The notes under the pieces: generated by a model | What the model saw: only the letters and a program-made list of their open reading frames with translations | What the model was told of the DNA's origin: nothing | Database searches by the model: none | Assembly (NCBI GenBank): GCA_010645155.1 | Contig: CM021316.1 | Location: 6,542,288 to 6,606,287, forward strand | DNA length: 64,000 nt | Direction: 5' to 3' | Source: Tigriopus japonicus | Taxonomy: Eukaryota; Arthropoda; Copepoda; Harpacticoida; Harpacticidae | Shown: positions 18,868 through 32,980 of the stretch, one piece after another | How the letters are laid out: every line of letters starts with the position of its first letter | How positions within the stretch are numbered: the first letter of the stretch is position 1 | Made by a program: the position numbers and the translations under genes

Positions 18868-21800
18868 GTAAGAGTGGATGGTGGATCTGCGCTTTTTTTT
18901 CTTTCTCATGTCAGTTAGGATCTCCGATCAAAGACGAAAACGTCTGACAGACGAAACAAGAGATTTGTCGTTCAATATGCATAACTTTTCCAAATTCCGA
19001 TGGTTTCCACATCTCTTTCAAGGCGAAAAGCCATCAGGGGCTTTACAAATGGTGCAATGGTTTGAAGAAAAGACTTCCTCCATAGATCAATGTCCTTTCA
19101 AACGCTCGAATTATGGCCTACCAATAAAAGTTAACTAGAAAGAGCTCAAGAAAATTACCCTACTTGACCGATGCAAAATGAGGTGCAAATCCGCTTTTGA
19201 ATGCAAGAAAAATTTCCAAACTTGAACACGATACTCTGGATTCATTGATATCCCGCTTTCAACTATGATTGTAAACATTTTTCTAAAGGTCAAAGTCCTG
19301 TTGAAGTGACTAGAATGGCATTTCTCTCCATCAATTCTTAATGCATGCCAAGAACAAGGGGAACGAGAGGCTCATATAATACATGTATAGAAGCCAGGTC
19401 AGAGAATGACGAAAAAAAGGCCATGAACTTGTGCGTGTACGTAAATGCGAATGGAAGCCTACTCAAGACATTCTGAATTGACTATTGAATTCTTCTTGGA
19501 AAAGTCATTTTTTGGTCAGAAATATGGCCGGTGTGATGCAATCGCCACATTTGGTATCGTGGCTCACTCGTAAAAATGATTAGAGAACAAGAGGCAAGGT
19601 AATTTCTTAACTAGTACAAGGCATGATTTTTCTTCACGTTAATTTTGGAACGTGAGGATTCGACCATTATTGGTAAAACAAGCTTGGCTACAAAAGTTGC
19701 CTTTTTTGGCATTAAATTCAGAGAGGTGCAATATTCCCTTCAGTAGTAATACTTAACCAACTTCAAATTAAGTTAATGGAATCTGTTATAATATCATAAT
19801 TATCTCAAGCGTGTTACTTTCGGCACAGGGTTAAGCTTGGGAAAATGCTAAAATCAGTTCAAAATCTAGCCTAAAGCAACACTTCACATTAGTATACTTT
19901 TTAATTGCTTACGTCAAGAGTTAATTTTTCAAATTAATGAGCCAGGAGCATGGTAGTATTCACCTCCCACAAATGATCACCAAAATTAAAAGTTTTCATC
20001 CAAAATATGGTCTCACACAATTAATGCTCTTAATCACTTCTTTTGGCTCAAAAGCATTTATTGACATAATTTATGAAGAGCTTAATTGCTCTTCCTTTTC
20101 CATCATGAAATTCCAAGCTCTACAGTACTACATATCTTGAATTACCAGAACGTGTTCAAATGCAGGCCACGTCAAATCAATTGTGGTTTTGCTGTTGTAC
20201 CTTTACTCGCCCTTTCCAATGGTTTAGATCAAGTACAGTTCTAGTAATATCGCACGATATTATCTTTGGTTTCCTCGTCTTACCAACCCTTCAACTAAAA
20301 CTTATATCATTTCCACCTTCTCGTAATCGGGGAGAGAATGACTAAGGAAAACAATGGATAGATATAATGAGAAATAGAATGTGGCAAAGAGCAACGGGAG
20401 CTTCAACCCTTTTGTTCATTTTGGAAACAATTCCCAGGAGCTCTCCCTTTCTGTATGAATTCATTTCTTTTACTTTTGCAATCTTGATTAGAGCACAAAG
20501 CCCGAGAAGTCCTTACCAACCTACCTACTTACCTACATACGTAGAGTACATACCACGAGCAATGTTCTCTTTTTGGACCCGGAATGTGATTTAGCGCCAT
20601 TTGTAATTGTCTCGAGCAATTAAATGTGTCATGGTTTTGAACCAAGAGTCGTGTTGAGGGAAATGCTGCAATTTATTTATACATTTTCTCCTTAAGAAGA
20701 CGTAGAAAACGACGTCGTCACTGCGTTTTTTGTTCATCTTTGGCAACACGGGCAAGGGTGCCCTGCTGAAGAAGCGTTTTTGTTCTTCAGAAATGTTTTA
20801 TGGCCAAGATCGTGGCTTGATTAAGAGGTTTTTGTTTTCCTCTTCTGAACATGATCCCGCACAGGGTCCCGTTGCACTTCATGATTGCAAAGTGACGACA
20901 CAACTTTGTGTCAAAGGATCATTTTAGTAGCCAAGCTAATATTGTCAATGTCCATAGGACACCTTTCATGGTGGTCACGCTGACTTTTTGATTTTCACTT
21001 AACCGTTTAGAAGGTCTCCATCATCTTTTAACCATTGTTTCATTCCCGCTCATTTGATATTTTTTCAACGAAATTAGGTTGAAGAAAATGTTTGCAATAC
21101 ATGTTTTAAAATCATTTCTGTGTTGAAGAAAAGAGCAAAATTCACAACCATCCACCATCGAGAGCTTTATTGCCCGATCGATGTTTGCTTACTCAGGCCA
21201 AATAGCAATAATCAAGGCATTCCTGGGATGAAGCATTAGAAAGTGAAAATAATGAAGTGCAGAAAAGCTTTTTCCTCAAACAAATGCAAGAGATGTGTTC
21301 GTTAAAAAGCGGTAATTTCTTCGTCACACTAAGAGCGATGGTGTGAAACTCTGAATGAATCTTGGATCTTGATGACGATGATGATGGAAGTAGAAGTGGT
21401 AGGTACCTATGTAGGTAGGTAGATAGATAGGCACGTTGGTTCAGTGTCCAAGCCAAGCATGTTCAGGTTCATGTAGGCACATAATGTGTATGAATCTTGT
21501 CTCTCGGGCATAATGAAATCCTTCTTTCCTATCTAAAACCTAGTTTACCATCACGAGAACCAAAAGAATTAGCTAGGAAACACTCGCGCCACAAGCTTTG
21601 GACACGGTCGTTTATTACTTAACCCCGCCTATAAATGTATGGCAAAACCCACATGTTTCAATAGGCCGCCATTTCTTCGCCCTCAATACCGCGACAAAAA
21701 GCTTACAAGGGCAAATCATATTTTTTACATTCTCGCTTACAAATTGATCGAGAATCAGAAAGTATGACAATTGCATGATCATTTTTCCAAATTCTCTCCG

Positions 21801-24800
21801 CAAAATTTCTGGTTTCCAGAGTGCATTGCAGTGTTCAAAAACACTAATACTTATTTCGCTGACCATGACGAGCATGAAGCAAAGTATTCTTGAATTTTGG
21901 AATATGTAAGTCCTCCCAACCTGTACTGCAATGTGCATACCACACTATCACCTTATCCAATTAGCTACAAATGTCAAGAGGACATTCACAGTTCATCAAC
22001 AAAGAAGAACATCCTCTGCTCTTCCCGAGATCGAGACATAATGACATTCAAGTACCTAGAAGTGTGATTATAAGTTTGGCTTCTGGCTCTGCATCCTAAC
22101 ATACGTACAGGGAGGCCCACAAAAATCGTTATTTGTTTACATTATTTGAGAGAGTGAATTTGAGAATCACTTGGATGTAAAATACAGTCCAAGCTGGATG
22201 TAAGGATAATGAATACGAGAAAAACTCTTGATATAATGATACTTTTGCCTTTAACTCAACAAACGTTCAATGTATAAGGGCTCTGAAAATAAGAATAATA
22301 TTAATGCACTAGTATTATTTTTCATATTTTATTTTCAGATCCAGATTTGACTTTATCAAAATCCCAAAGGGACTTCTAAATGAACATTTGTTTGACTTCA
22401 TGATTTTCAAACAAGAATAAAGTTATTGAATATAAATTTTTGAGCTCCCTGTATCTTGAGTGTGTCGTGTGGCTCACGGGAGTCAGAACAAAGAGAACTC
22501 GATCCCTACCAAACATACAAGTACACTTACCACTCATTACTCCAATGACAAGTTTATGATTTTTCACACTCACCTAGGTCATTCATTATTTCCGACAGAC
22601 AGCCTCATGATGGAATGGCTGATTCAGCTAACTAGGAATTAAACCGATGTTTGCTTTTGTTAATCAGAGCACTTCCCAGAATCGCTCTTACAAACCAAGC
22701 CCAAGGAAATGCGCAGAACGGCGTTATTTTAGCTCCTTCAGGCTATTTTGCAAGCATGGATTGGTGATTTGCTAACCAGGAAGACGATAGAGACACTTAT
22801 TTTGGCACAAAAATCTAGAGCCCAGATCTCATTTGGGATGATCTAATGCATAGAGGGAACAACCGGTTACCGTTGCAACCATGATCAGTCGTGCAATGGA
22901 CTCATAAATGGTAGTGATGCCGCCCGTCTGTTCTTGGACTACTTCAACTAACATGGGAAAACACTTTTCCTCGTAATTTTAAGTACCCTTTACTGCGTCA
23001 ATAAAGTTAATCGGCGGGTTTGACGATCCGTAGTATGAATGCCTTGTCCATAACGATGTCTTGCAGTTTTCCTGAAAAGCCTCAAAAGAGGTCCAAATTT
23101 CAGAGGTAGTTGGCGATAAAGAGCCCCCGTTTTGAATAGGAAGTCTCCTGATATCATTTTGACCATATCACGTAATTGATGGAGGCAATTTGGATGAATG
23201 GTTCAGGCCTTCAATAGGGGCCGCCATTCCCGCAATGACAGAAAATGAGACTGTGGCCACATTATACTGCAATCATCATGAGAGTGAAGAGGTGAAAAGA
23301 CAGTTTCTTTCGTTCAACCAAAGCATTAGGTAATTTGACTTAAACGCAGGGCGGGAGAGAAAAGAAAGACAAAAGAAAGACAGAAAGAATCAAGGCCCAT
23401 TGACTGGATGGATGAACCGAAATCTCAGCCGTCATTTGTTTGGGTTTTTGTGTTGTTGATCCGTCTTCATTGAGGAGCTTCCCCGAGTACCAAAGAACCG
23501 GTCTTCTTGTGCATAGAAGCCATTGGAAACTGGACTCAACCGAAACAGATTTGCCGTTGGTTGAGTTCAAGGCACTCGGATTTCTCAATTTCTCAAAAAT
23601 CGGCTTTTCCGACGAGCTTTCAAGTCCATTATCCGAGTTTTGAGTAACTGGACGTTGTTGAGAAAGAAGATGAGCCAATCTTGGTTGGCCAACTGTTGCT
23701 TTTCTCGCTTTGTTTGACAATGGGATGATGAGTTCAGATGGATAAGTACAATAAAAAGAGCACATGCTGATGGCCTCCTAAGCTTTCACAGCGATCTGGA
23801 TGATGATTAAAAGCTGAATGTCGATGGTTTAGTTCGGATTGTGTTAAAGCATCTCGCAATGAAGAAAGTATTTGGGCTGAGGTGAACCACGGAGAGTTTG
23901 ATGGCTTGCCAAGTGCCATCCAGGAATTTCGTTCCACCAATTTCGGGGATCTTTCGTGGCAACAACAGCCAATGGGGCCGCTAAGCAACGATTGTGGTCA
24001 TATGGTCAATTTCTATTGCCAACATGCTGGATATCCATCATACCTTGAAAAGAAAGAGAGAAAGAACGACACATACGAGTTTTTTTGGTGTGTCCAAATG
24101 TGTTGCCGCGAGCAAAAGACTCAAAGATGACATTCAATCGGAGCGGAATTTAACAGAAAAAATCCAGTTTCAGAACTCTTGGAGTGGAATGCTAAACACC
24201 TCTGAAAGGAAATCAGAATTGACATGTGACATTCACTTTTATTGCTTTTCCTCTTTCTTGGTGATTTATTGACGTCCCAGTCGATCACCTTGGTAATGGG
24301 TTATTGAGTTGGAATCTAAGGAACTTCCTTCGCATTATGTCAGTGGTTGAGAATTGGCAGTAGAGCAACTCTAGAAATCTTTGCTCAAACCTCAAGGTCA
24401 CCTTCATTCTGACATCATTCGTGGATGGTGGTTTGCAAGCGAAGCAAGCAGGGAAGAAGGAGGCATGCAAGCGAGCAAAACCATAAAGGAAGGTAGAGAA
24501 AGAGAGGATTGCATGGGTTGCATTTGCGAATTTTCCTCGGAGCAAACCTCAAAAGAGGGCTTTGTGATTCATGGTCAAACCTAACCTCAATCTATGCCAT
24601 GATCTACACACAACTGGAAGGTTCCAAGTACTTTATGTGCGCTTGATTCAAGAGCGATGGCCAATTTTTGGTCATCATATCAAGAGGTACTGCAGCATAG
24701 TGCAAACCCCTTTTTTGAGCAGGTATTTTCTTCACGGGACATGCAATTTGCCCTACAAATGTCTTTGCATGCATATATGTGTGTGACCTAGAAGAGTGTC

Positions 24801-26441
24801 AGTGCCTTTTCATCACTTGAATGGATTTTTGAAAAAAAACGAAGGCGGAATTTTAACCATTGATGCCATGTTTCATCTAGAATCAAGTACAGAGACAAGC
24901 CCTATAAAGATTACAGTTTTTAACAAGGTCTCATTTGGCTTAAACTCCATCAAGAGTCTTGTCATCGCTACCCATACATATTAAGATATCAGAAGTTTTG
25001 AAACAAAGCCTCAATGGTGTTCAAGTTTTATGGGATGGTCTCACAAGTCATTTAGATAAAGAATAAGTTGCTTCAGTGTGATCATGATGTTTGTCTTTTT
25101 CATATTTCTGAACATTTTCCACCGTTTTTCTTGTTCAAGTCACAAAGCTTCTTCCATGATTCGGCCCCATTTTGTATCGTCATCCTTGTATTTTCTTTTC
25201 CATGACCTGAGTCTTCTGCGTTGTTTCTGACAAAGGTGGTCATTTCCAATCATCAGTATGTCGTAATGAGAATCACTTTGACTTGAATTATTGTTTAATA
25301 ATTCTCTCTCTGACAGGACCTCATCCATCATTGATGGAGAGTAAGGGCCTTTCGTTCCCAATCGATATGGCATCATGTTGCAAATTTCCTCATGATATTG
25401 GCAAGATGAAACAAAAAAAAATACAAGCCGAGATGATGATGATGACATTTAACTAACGTCGATCTCTCAGATGAGAACATATCAAGTGAGAAGACCTTAA
25501 TCTCGTAACCATTTCCAGCTCTTCTTCATCTTCTCCTTTCGTGTCGTGGTTGGTGGGAAAAAAGGGGTGAAACGAGATTAGTCCAACAATGATGAACTTC
25601 TTCCTTGCTTTGCCGCAATCGACTCGTACAGTATTATATTCCAACCAAAGAGCTGATGATGCTTTCAGCTTTGGAAGTGTGCAATGGTATATGAGCACGC
25701 TTCAAGCAGGTCCTCGTCGTCACAATTTCTGAAGATGATACAACTATGCCAAGGACCTTTTAGCAACTAAATTGCCCTCCACCACCACCACCACCATCTC
25801 CACCACCTTCATCAGCCATACATCTGATGCTTACGATTAGAGGGCGGATTTTTATCGGTTTAAAATAAAAAAATAAAGAATAAGTTTGGACACGATTTAC
25901 TATATAAATTAAATTTTTTTACTATATAAAATATATATTTTTATTCCTTTATATTTGGTTCCCAATACTATTTTCGCAAATTAGATTGAAACCTGAGTCA
26001 TTTTTCTATTAAAAATACTCCTTTTGAGAGAAAAAATCATTATAATTTTCAAATATTCAACAAGGCAAGAACAACTGAAGATTCTGGGCGATGAGGTTGG
26101 CAATAATGAATTTCATTCCCAATAAATACGGATCAATGGCGTTATATATAAATGAGATCTTGTTTGTGTTCAGTAGACTACAAATCTCAATTTTTAGTTC
26201 ACTCAAATGTCTGAATAATAACCTTTGCTTTTTGAAATTACTCAAGAGAGCATAAAAGCATAAAATGAATTAGCTCATCCGTTTGAGGCAAGATATTAAC
26301 AGAAGAGGCCTAGCTCATTCATTCTATGTAGGATCATATAATGAGCTTTGAAAGAGCATTACTTTAAACTCAGACATTCAATTAAGTAGAGAATTGAAAT
26401 GCCCAACATAAGCGAAGACGCATACAATCGATTTCTTCTCA

Positions 26442-26549
26442 TTGAAAATCAAAATTATTGAAGAATTTTAGTAGATTTTGAAAATCAATATTATTCAAGA
26501 ATTTTCGTAGATCTTGAAAATTAAAATTATCTAAGAATTTTAGTAGATC
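26442..26549 (+). repeat. 36-bp tandem repeat, three units
   Basis: Units start at 26442, 26478 and 26514, each TTGAAAAT.AA.ATTAT..AAGAATTTT.GTAGAT. A fourth begins at 26550 and then diverges. The period is exactly 36. Confidence 0.85.
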
Positions 26550-26674
26550 TTGATCAAACTACTAATAAGAGTACCAAAGAAGTTGTCCTTAAGCAAAAAC
26601 TTGGACATAATTGACCCCTTTAACAAATGGCTATTTTCAACAACAACAACATAAAAACGTGCCCTCTGTATGAA

Positions 26675-26681
26675 GTTGATG

Positions 26682-26712
<31 letters not shown>
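26675..26712 (+). repeat. TGA microsatellite
   Basis: About ten consecutive TGA/GAT triplets. Confidence 0.9.
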
Positions 26713-29700
26713 GGATGACAACATACTCCCCGTTAGGAAATCCGCAAAGCCATGAGTCATTCGTGGGGCAGAGGTTCTGAGGCACCCATTTCCTTGATAT
26801 TAAAATGTCACAGGACACGAGCTAAACATGTCAACATAGCAATAAACAAGTTTAGATGGTACACTCCGCTCAAAACTCGCCCCCATTAAGATCAACCCCA
26901 TTTTTCGCTCCACAACAACGTACACCGAGTTGCTTTTGATCGCTGATCCAAATGATGATAATGCGGAATGTTCTCTAAAAGGTGAAGAAATGTGCATGTT
27001 CGGTAAATCCGATTGAGTGAACATCACACAAGATTCATGGCCATATTTTAAAGGTTAAAAGCATGCGACGAAGCATTTCTTTCTAAGAAGAGGAAAAATA
27101 TACGTTTAGAAATGTTTGCTCAACTGACACATAAACATAAACATACTCCATAAATTGGCCTTTGCGGATTTTTTTCATTCATAACGTACTACAACGAATC
27201 ATAAAATTTTGCAAAGCGTAATTTTTACTTTTTGGCTCCGTAAACATTTTAGAATAAAACCGTGAATGAAATATCGTCTTCATACTGCTGATCTGGTCTC
27301 TTTAGTTCATGATTCCTTAAATCCTAGAAAACGTTTTCTCCCTCTTAATTGTACAATGACCGTTTAACTTGTTTTAGTCTTAACCACGAATGGAACTCGA
27401 ACTCGATCTTTAACCAAGTGTTGCCGTATTGGTCTGTGTTTGCTTTTGAGTCGCGATGCTCAACACAAGAGAAATACCCTCCGAGTCAAAAATGGCAACA
27501 CTTCTGATTCGATTTGCACCAATACGTATTAAACCATATCTTGTCATCTGATTTGAAGCAACTTTCTCAAATCGGCATTTCGAACCCATTATGAATTCGG
27601 CAATTAAAGCGACTTGTGCTGACACCGTGGAAGAGAGGAGATCAACCAAAGTACCGTTCCAAACAGATGAACCCAAGCGTGTGTTTGTGTTGTTGGTAAG
27701 AAATATGTGTATCACCCACCGATGAAGAGGCCCCTAAGTAAAGAAAGTATCCAACTCAAGCAAACTCTAATTAGATAGGATATGGTCGGTTGCCTTTCAA
27801 TTGCGAGCACCAAAGACGAATCGCTTTCAGGAAGAGATAGGGAAAACAAGTTCGATCGAGGCAAAGGTGTCTTTTGACACACCATCAAAGGCAAAACAAA
27901 CATGGATGTTCGGAACTCAAGTGACTTTCTCATCGTTGGCCATGTTTTCTTTATCTGATGACAAATCAAGGGCAACAAGATGGTGAAAACTGGAGTTCAT
28001 CTGCGGTTTCAATCCATCTTTATGTACCTGGATGTGTGACTGAATGTCTCAACTGGTCTTGTTTAAAGAGAGAACAACGGTTTTCATCTCATAATCGCCT
28101 GGAGAGCTACACTCAGAGCAGCGACAACCTATTTTCGGAATGGTTTGAATTCCATTCCCATTAAGATCGAGTGCGAACCCTCTAGTATGTGTGTGAGGCA
28201 CATTGACTGAAGGTTCGTCTGTGACTGGAACATACGCACTACATACGTACATCTGTACGGTACAATGGCTGCTCTACATTGAGTGGCAAAAACCTGAGAC
28301 TGGTGGCTTGTCTGGCTGTGAAAATTAAGAAAATTTAATTAAACTACACACATAAACCGGGCCTGGGAAGTGGGATCCAAAAATTGACAACCACCAGGGT
28401 TTATTCTCACGAGATCCGGATTTGTGCGCTCCTCTTAGTACCTTAATAATAAGGCACTGGGTTTTTTTTCCTTTGACGAGATGACGACAATTTTTTGGCG
28501 TGAATAATGGTTAATAGGACAATGTTTGAGAAAATCTGTCAGTTGGAATTTCTTCCGGGTTCTGTTTTAGAAACGAACCAACTCTTTTCTTTCTCTGTTT
28601 GGTCATTGGAACCATTTGAGTTTTCCATTGCATTCCGTAATCCAATGGAAGGGTGGTGCCTGACGAACTGAGTGACTGACTTCCATGTTAGTCGGGAATG
28701 CATCCATTATTATTCATCCATGACCAATTGGAGAGAAAGTGATTTTCGAAAATCCAGCCGGCATATCAATTCGTCTGAGGCAATTATTCTCATGTACGTC
28801 CATGTCCATTCCGTAATAACGCCCGATCTGCATGTCCTCTGATTCAGCCTCAAGGAAAGTTGAGTGCCAAACAAGAAGCCAAGAATGAACGATCGAGTCA
28901 AACTTTCATTCGTAATATCACAGTATTTCGGGATTGTTGGAAACATACGAGGGGACTGTGACAGTCCTATCACCTTAAAATTTAATATTAACAAAAAACT
29001 TTGTCATGGATGTCCTTTATTCTAAAACAATATCTCATTTCTTTCTCATCTGAGATTCGGGAAAATAGAGAACAAAGTTTCTTCTTCTGTTAGGAGCTTT
29101 TTATCGACAAAATCAAAGCTGAGATTGGAAGAGGGATGTTAACGCCAATGAGATCCCAAAGTTTTAGTATGCTGAAACGAAATCAGAAACCCAAGTTAAA
29201 ATGCAATTTTTGAATTTAATATTTCATTCGGTACATTTGAACTCAGTAGCTGTATATAAGGATGACCACTTTCATTTACTTTAATAAATTCTTACAACAT
29301 GAACTTCTTGTTGACGTTATCCTTGAATACACTGGGCAGTAAAATTCCAGATTTGATTAGGCCAAATGTCTAATAGTACATAGGTGGCAGTAGTAATTCC
29401 AATAGCCTGAAATAGATCAACTTTGGAACCCCCTCGTAGATCTGAGATCTGTGGTTGCCCTAGAAGGAGAGTGTGCAAACAAAAGATCATTGTGATTTCT
29501 TGAGAGGATGATCATGATGATCTGATCCATTATGAAGGCATTCTTCTGATGTCCAAGCCAAAGAAATCATTTTCACTTTTTCACTTGTACTCTCATTCTT
29601 CTGGCCCATTCATGACTGTTCAGATCAATGGATGACGAATGAACGAAGAGTCAGCGAGCGAACTCCAAGAATGAAATGAAGAAAAAAGACAGCAGAAGGA

Positions 29701-32593
29701 ACGAAAAAAAGACGTCGAGCAGAGAACGAACGAGAAGGCATTCGTTCTATCATCATGCTTTTGTTGGAGTATTTGTTAAGCTCCTTCAAGCCAAAGGATG
29801 AGGAACAATTGAAGTATGAAATTTCACTTATCTTCTCCAAAAGCGAGATCGAGCACCAATAGGACCAATTGTCACAACAACATGCCAATAATTTTCAAAA
29901 GGAAATCCCAATTGGAGCCAATTGGTCTACTCCTCAAGAACATAACCATGCCAATTTCCACCAAAAAGCCTCTCAAGGTAGCCCTTATTTTCGATTGAGC
30001 TCAAAAATAATATCCATCTTTGAGAAGCATGCGATGGTGGTCGGTCGTCTTGAGAATTTTGCACTGTTGCTCGACGAATTGCGCGACCCTGATCTTAACC
30101 GAGCTCGTTCGTCGCACGTTCTGTCAAGATTTTAACACGTATCATCTCTCTATTTCTCTCTCGTCAAAAGGAAGCCCCCACCGAGTATAATCAAAACTGG
30201 AGTTTATAACATCTCTTTTGCTTCATTAGGTATGGATGAGTTTACAAGAGAGGATCCGAACATCGTAGCTCGGGTTTTAAAAGAGCCGCCGAGTTTAGAT
30301 TCACGTTCGACCCACTAAGTTTTATCATATCTGTAATAATAAACATGGAAATGTTTCCATCTAAGGTTACCTTATCCAGTCTATCGATTTTACTTCTTAT
30401 AAATACATCAGAGAGGAAAATTGTTGAAATGATCGGCCAATAAAGAGGTTTTATTTTTGGTTTGGCATTATGTATGGGGGAAACTATAGGGCAAATTTTA
30501 GAAAACATCAGAACTTATAAGGCTGACGGGTCCGATGAATTTAGAAAACCATTACTAGTAAAGCTTGCTTTGTTTTAGATGAAGAGAAAATAAAATAAAC
30601 AAAAGACGTCAATCATCAATTTGCTGGTAGAGGACAATTCAAAGGCTGATTAAAGCAATCTTCTAGATTCTTGTAGAGGTGGTCTCAAAAGCCTTGAAAG
30701 CGCACCCTAGCGGAAAAGAGGTGTTCTAATTGACACGCAACGTACGGTTCCTATGGGAGTGATTACCGTATCATTTTACGGATCTGCTGCCGTCTCTAAC
30801 TGCCGTTAGCAGTGTAGGCTTGCCAAAAAAAATCTCAGTTTTCAAGGGTCAGATTTTCGAAAAATGTTGCATTTATGGGCAATGGCATGGTTAATGTATG
30901 TTGAGAAGTATTGCAAAGTAATTTGAAAATAATTGGGGAAATTGGAAGCCTTCAATGAAACAAATTATTTGTTTTTAGGTTTAGTTGCCCCAGGAACCGA
31001 TCTCCTCCGGCCATCTTGTTATTCAAAGTCGGGCATTCCTAATTTCAAAGTTCAGAAGAACCCTCTCAACTTATGTAGCGAATTTTCAGATAAAAGCAAC
31101 AAAACATACTTTTTTGAAAATACAATGTCAAGAATTGCTATTGCAACTTCAATTTGTGCAGATAAGAAAGGCATTGTTAGGCTTAAACCAGGCCTAAACC
31201 TTCGTTTTAGTTACCTCGCACGCTCATCAGAAACACAGGTCTTCCGAACTTTTTTTCCCGCCAAAAATGATGACGTCACTAGTAATTGCTGTAATAGAGA
31301 CGTGTAAAGAACTGGCACGATTTTTTAGCCTTGTTGGCTGCTCAGGCTGCGCCACAATCGTTGCAAAAACTACCATGATCAAAGCTCCTCCAGTCTCTCC
31401 AAAATTTTGAACGCAAAATGACTCATTATGAACAAAAATTATTCAATGTTTTTGGTTTCTACGGCTTGCATCCAAAACTCAATTTGAGTTAGCATGGTCG
31501 AGTAACTGACCACCAAAAAGGCCGAGCATTGCATTATCTTACATGGCGCTGAAGGGAAGTCACCACCTCAAAAACTGGAAACACTGAAACCAGGTGGCGT
31601 CCTAGTGCCGATTTGAGGAACTGTCCACCTCTCTATTGGTAAAAGTACTTATTTATCCACCAAAACTACGAATTCGCCCAGCGGCTTACACTGTACTAGC
31701 AAACGTCGGCCTAGCATCATAAAATGAGTCTTCCTATGGTTGGTAAAGAACTGTCATTTATGCGTACGTTAGTTGAACCAAACACGTTGGAGTGTTTCAT
31801 TTTGTCAATTATGACGACAATAAAACTGTGCAAATGTAAACCCAGCCTTGGAGTTGATACCAAAACCACGGCTTCCCCTCGGCGACGACGACGGTTCGTT
31901 CTCGTGTTCTTGAGAAATAATTGAATTAGTCTTGCTCTTGTTTCTCCCCCAAGATGATGGCACGACGTTAGCCTGTACACTGTAAAACACTACTTGTAGA
32001 CAGAAGCTTGAAACAATCGTTTTATCTCAATGTCTTCGCGGCTTTGAGCAATTCAGCGCACATTCATTCACACACACACATACTACACAAGGGCTCTTCT
32101 CCACAGTCGTCTTGGCCATTCCGAGACTAATTTTTCCCGTTATTATTGGCTTGATCACATTATCTCTCAGGGATCTCGTTCTGTTTTCCAAATTCTCGCA
32201 CAGACCTTTTGCAGAATGAGAAAGAAAGAAATAGAGGGAGGGGGAAGTTCTTCGCATATGAATTCTAATCTGACTGAAAAGCACGACAATAAATCTTAGA
32301 CTGGGATGCCATTGATTGGCCATGTGTTTGTCGACAATTGGCATTGGTTGGTCATTGTTTCAGGGCCGAAGCTTTGTATGCATACACTCCCATAAATCTT
32401 TTGACGAATTCAACCCAACCCGTTTTTTCAACCCTGCGAAGCCCCATCTTTCGTTGTGCAAACACTAACACATGGGAACGATTTTTTTTCCTCTTCTTCA
32501 AACACATGTTGATTATTGCTTGATTGTTCTCTGTTTTCCTCCTCCAACTGACTCTTTGATGTGTCCTTTGCAGGTATTTCTTCCCTTGTCGTC

Positions 32594-32980
32594 ATGGATT
32601 CACCTCGAACCACCGGATCATCAGGCTTAGGCGAGGAAATCTCCTCGTGTTCATCCATCCCCAGTCCCATCTCTAGCTTAAGAAGTAGCCCATCGGAAGA
32701 CAACATGGCCTCCTTGAAGTCTGTCGGGCCCACCATCATCAAATTGGGTGCCTCAAGTGGAACCACGGCCATCGTTTCAACCTGTAGCAGCTCCTCGGGA
32801 GCGTCTAGTAAGGCTGCCAGTCCTTATCAGCCTTTGGTTACCACCACGACAGGCGTGAACTTGAATCAGGCCTTGGCCTTGGCTGCCAATAAATGGGATC
32901 GAGAACAACGCCATCAGGACCAAGAGGTCACACGCAAACTCACAGTTTTGAGGCAACGCAAGATTTCGGCCGTGCTAAAG
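32594..32980 (+). CDS. Large gene, coding exon 1
   Basis: Acceptor ..gtcctttgcag ends at 32573. The first ATG in the exon is at 32594, 20 bases in, and opens the frame used. The donor is AAG/gtaaga at 32981, phase 0. It encodes 129 residues: Ser/Pro-rich, then Lys/Arg/Gln-rich helix. Confidence 0.82.

Larger units (their letters stand above)
18868..32573. other. Long intron or upstream region of the large gene
   Basis: About 13.7 kb with no supported gene on either strand. It contains scattered trinucleotide runs (CCA-rich 25779-25806, TGA-rich 26675-26712) and a 36-bp tandem repeat at 26442-26549. Short open frames here lack motifs or splice signals. Confidence 0.5.
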
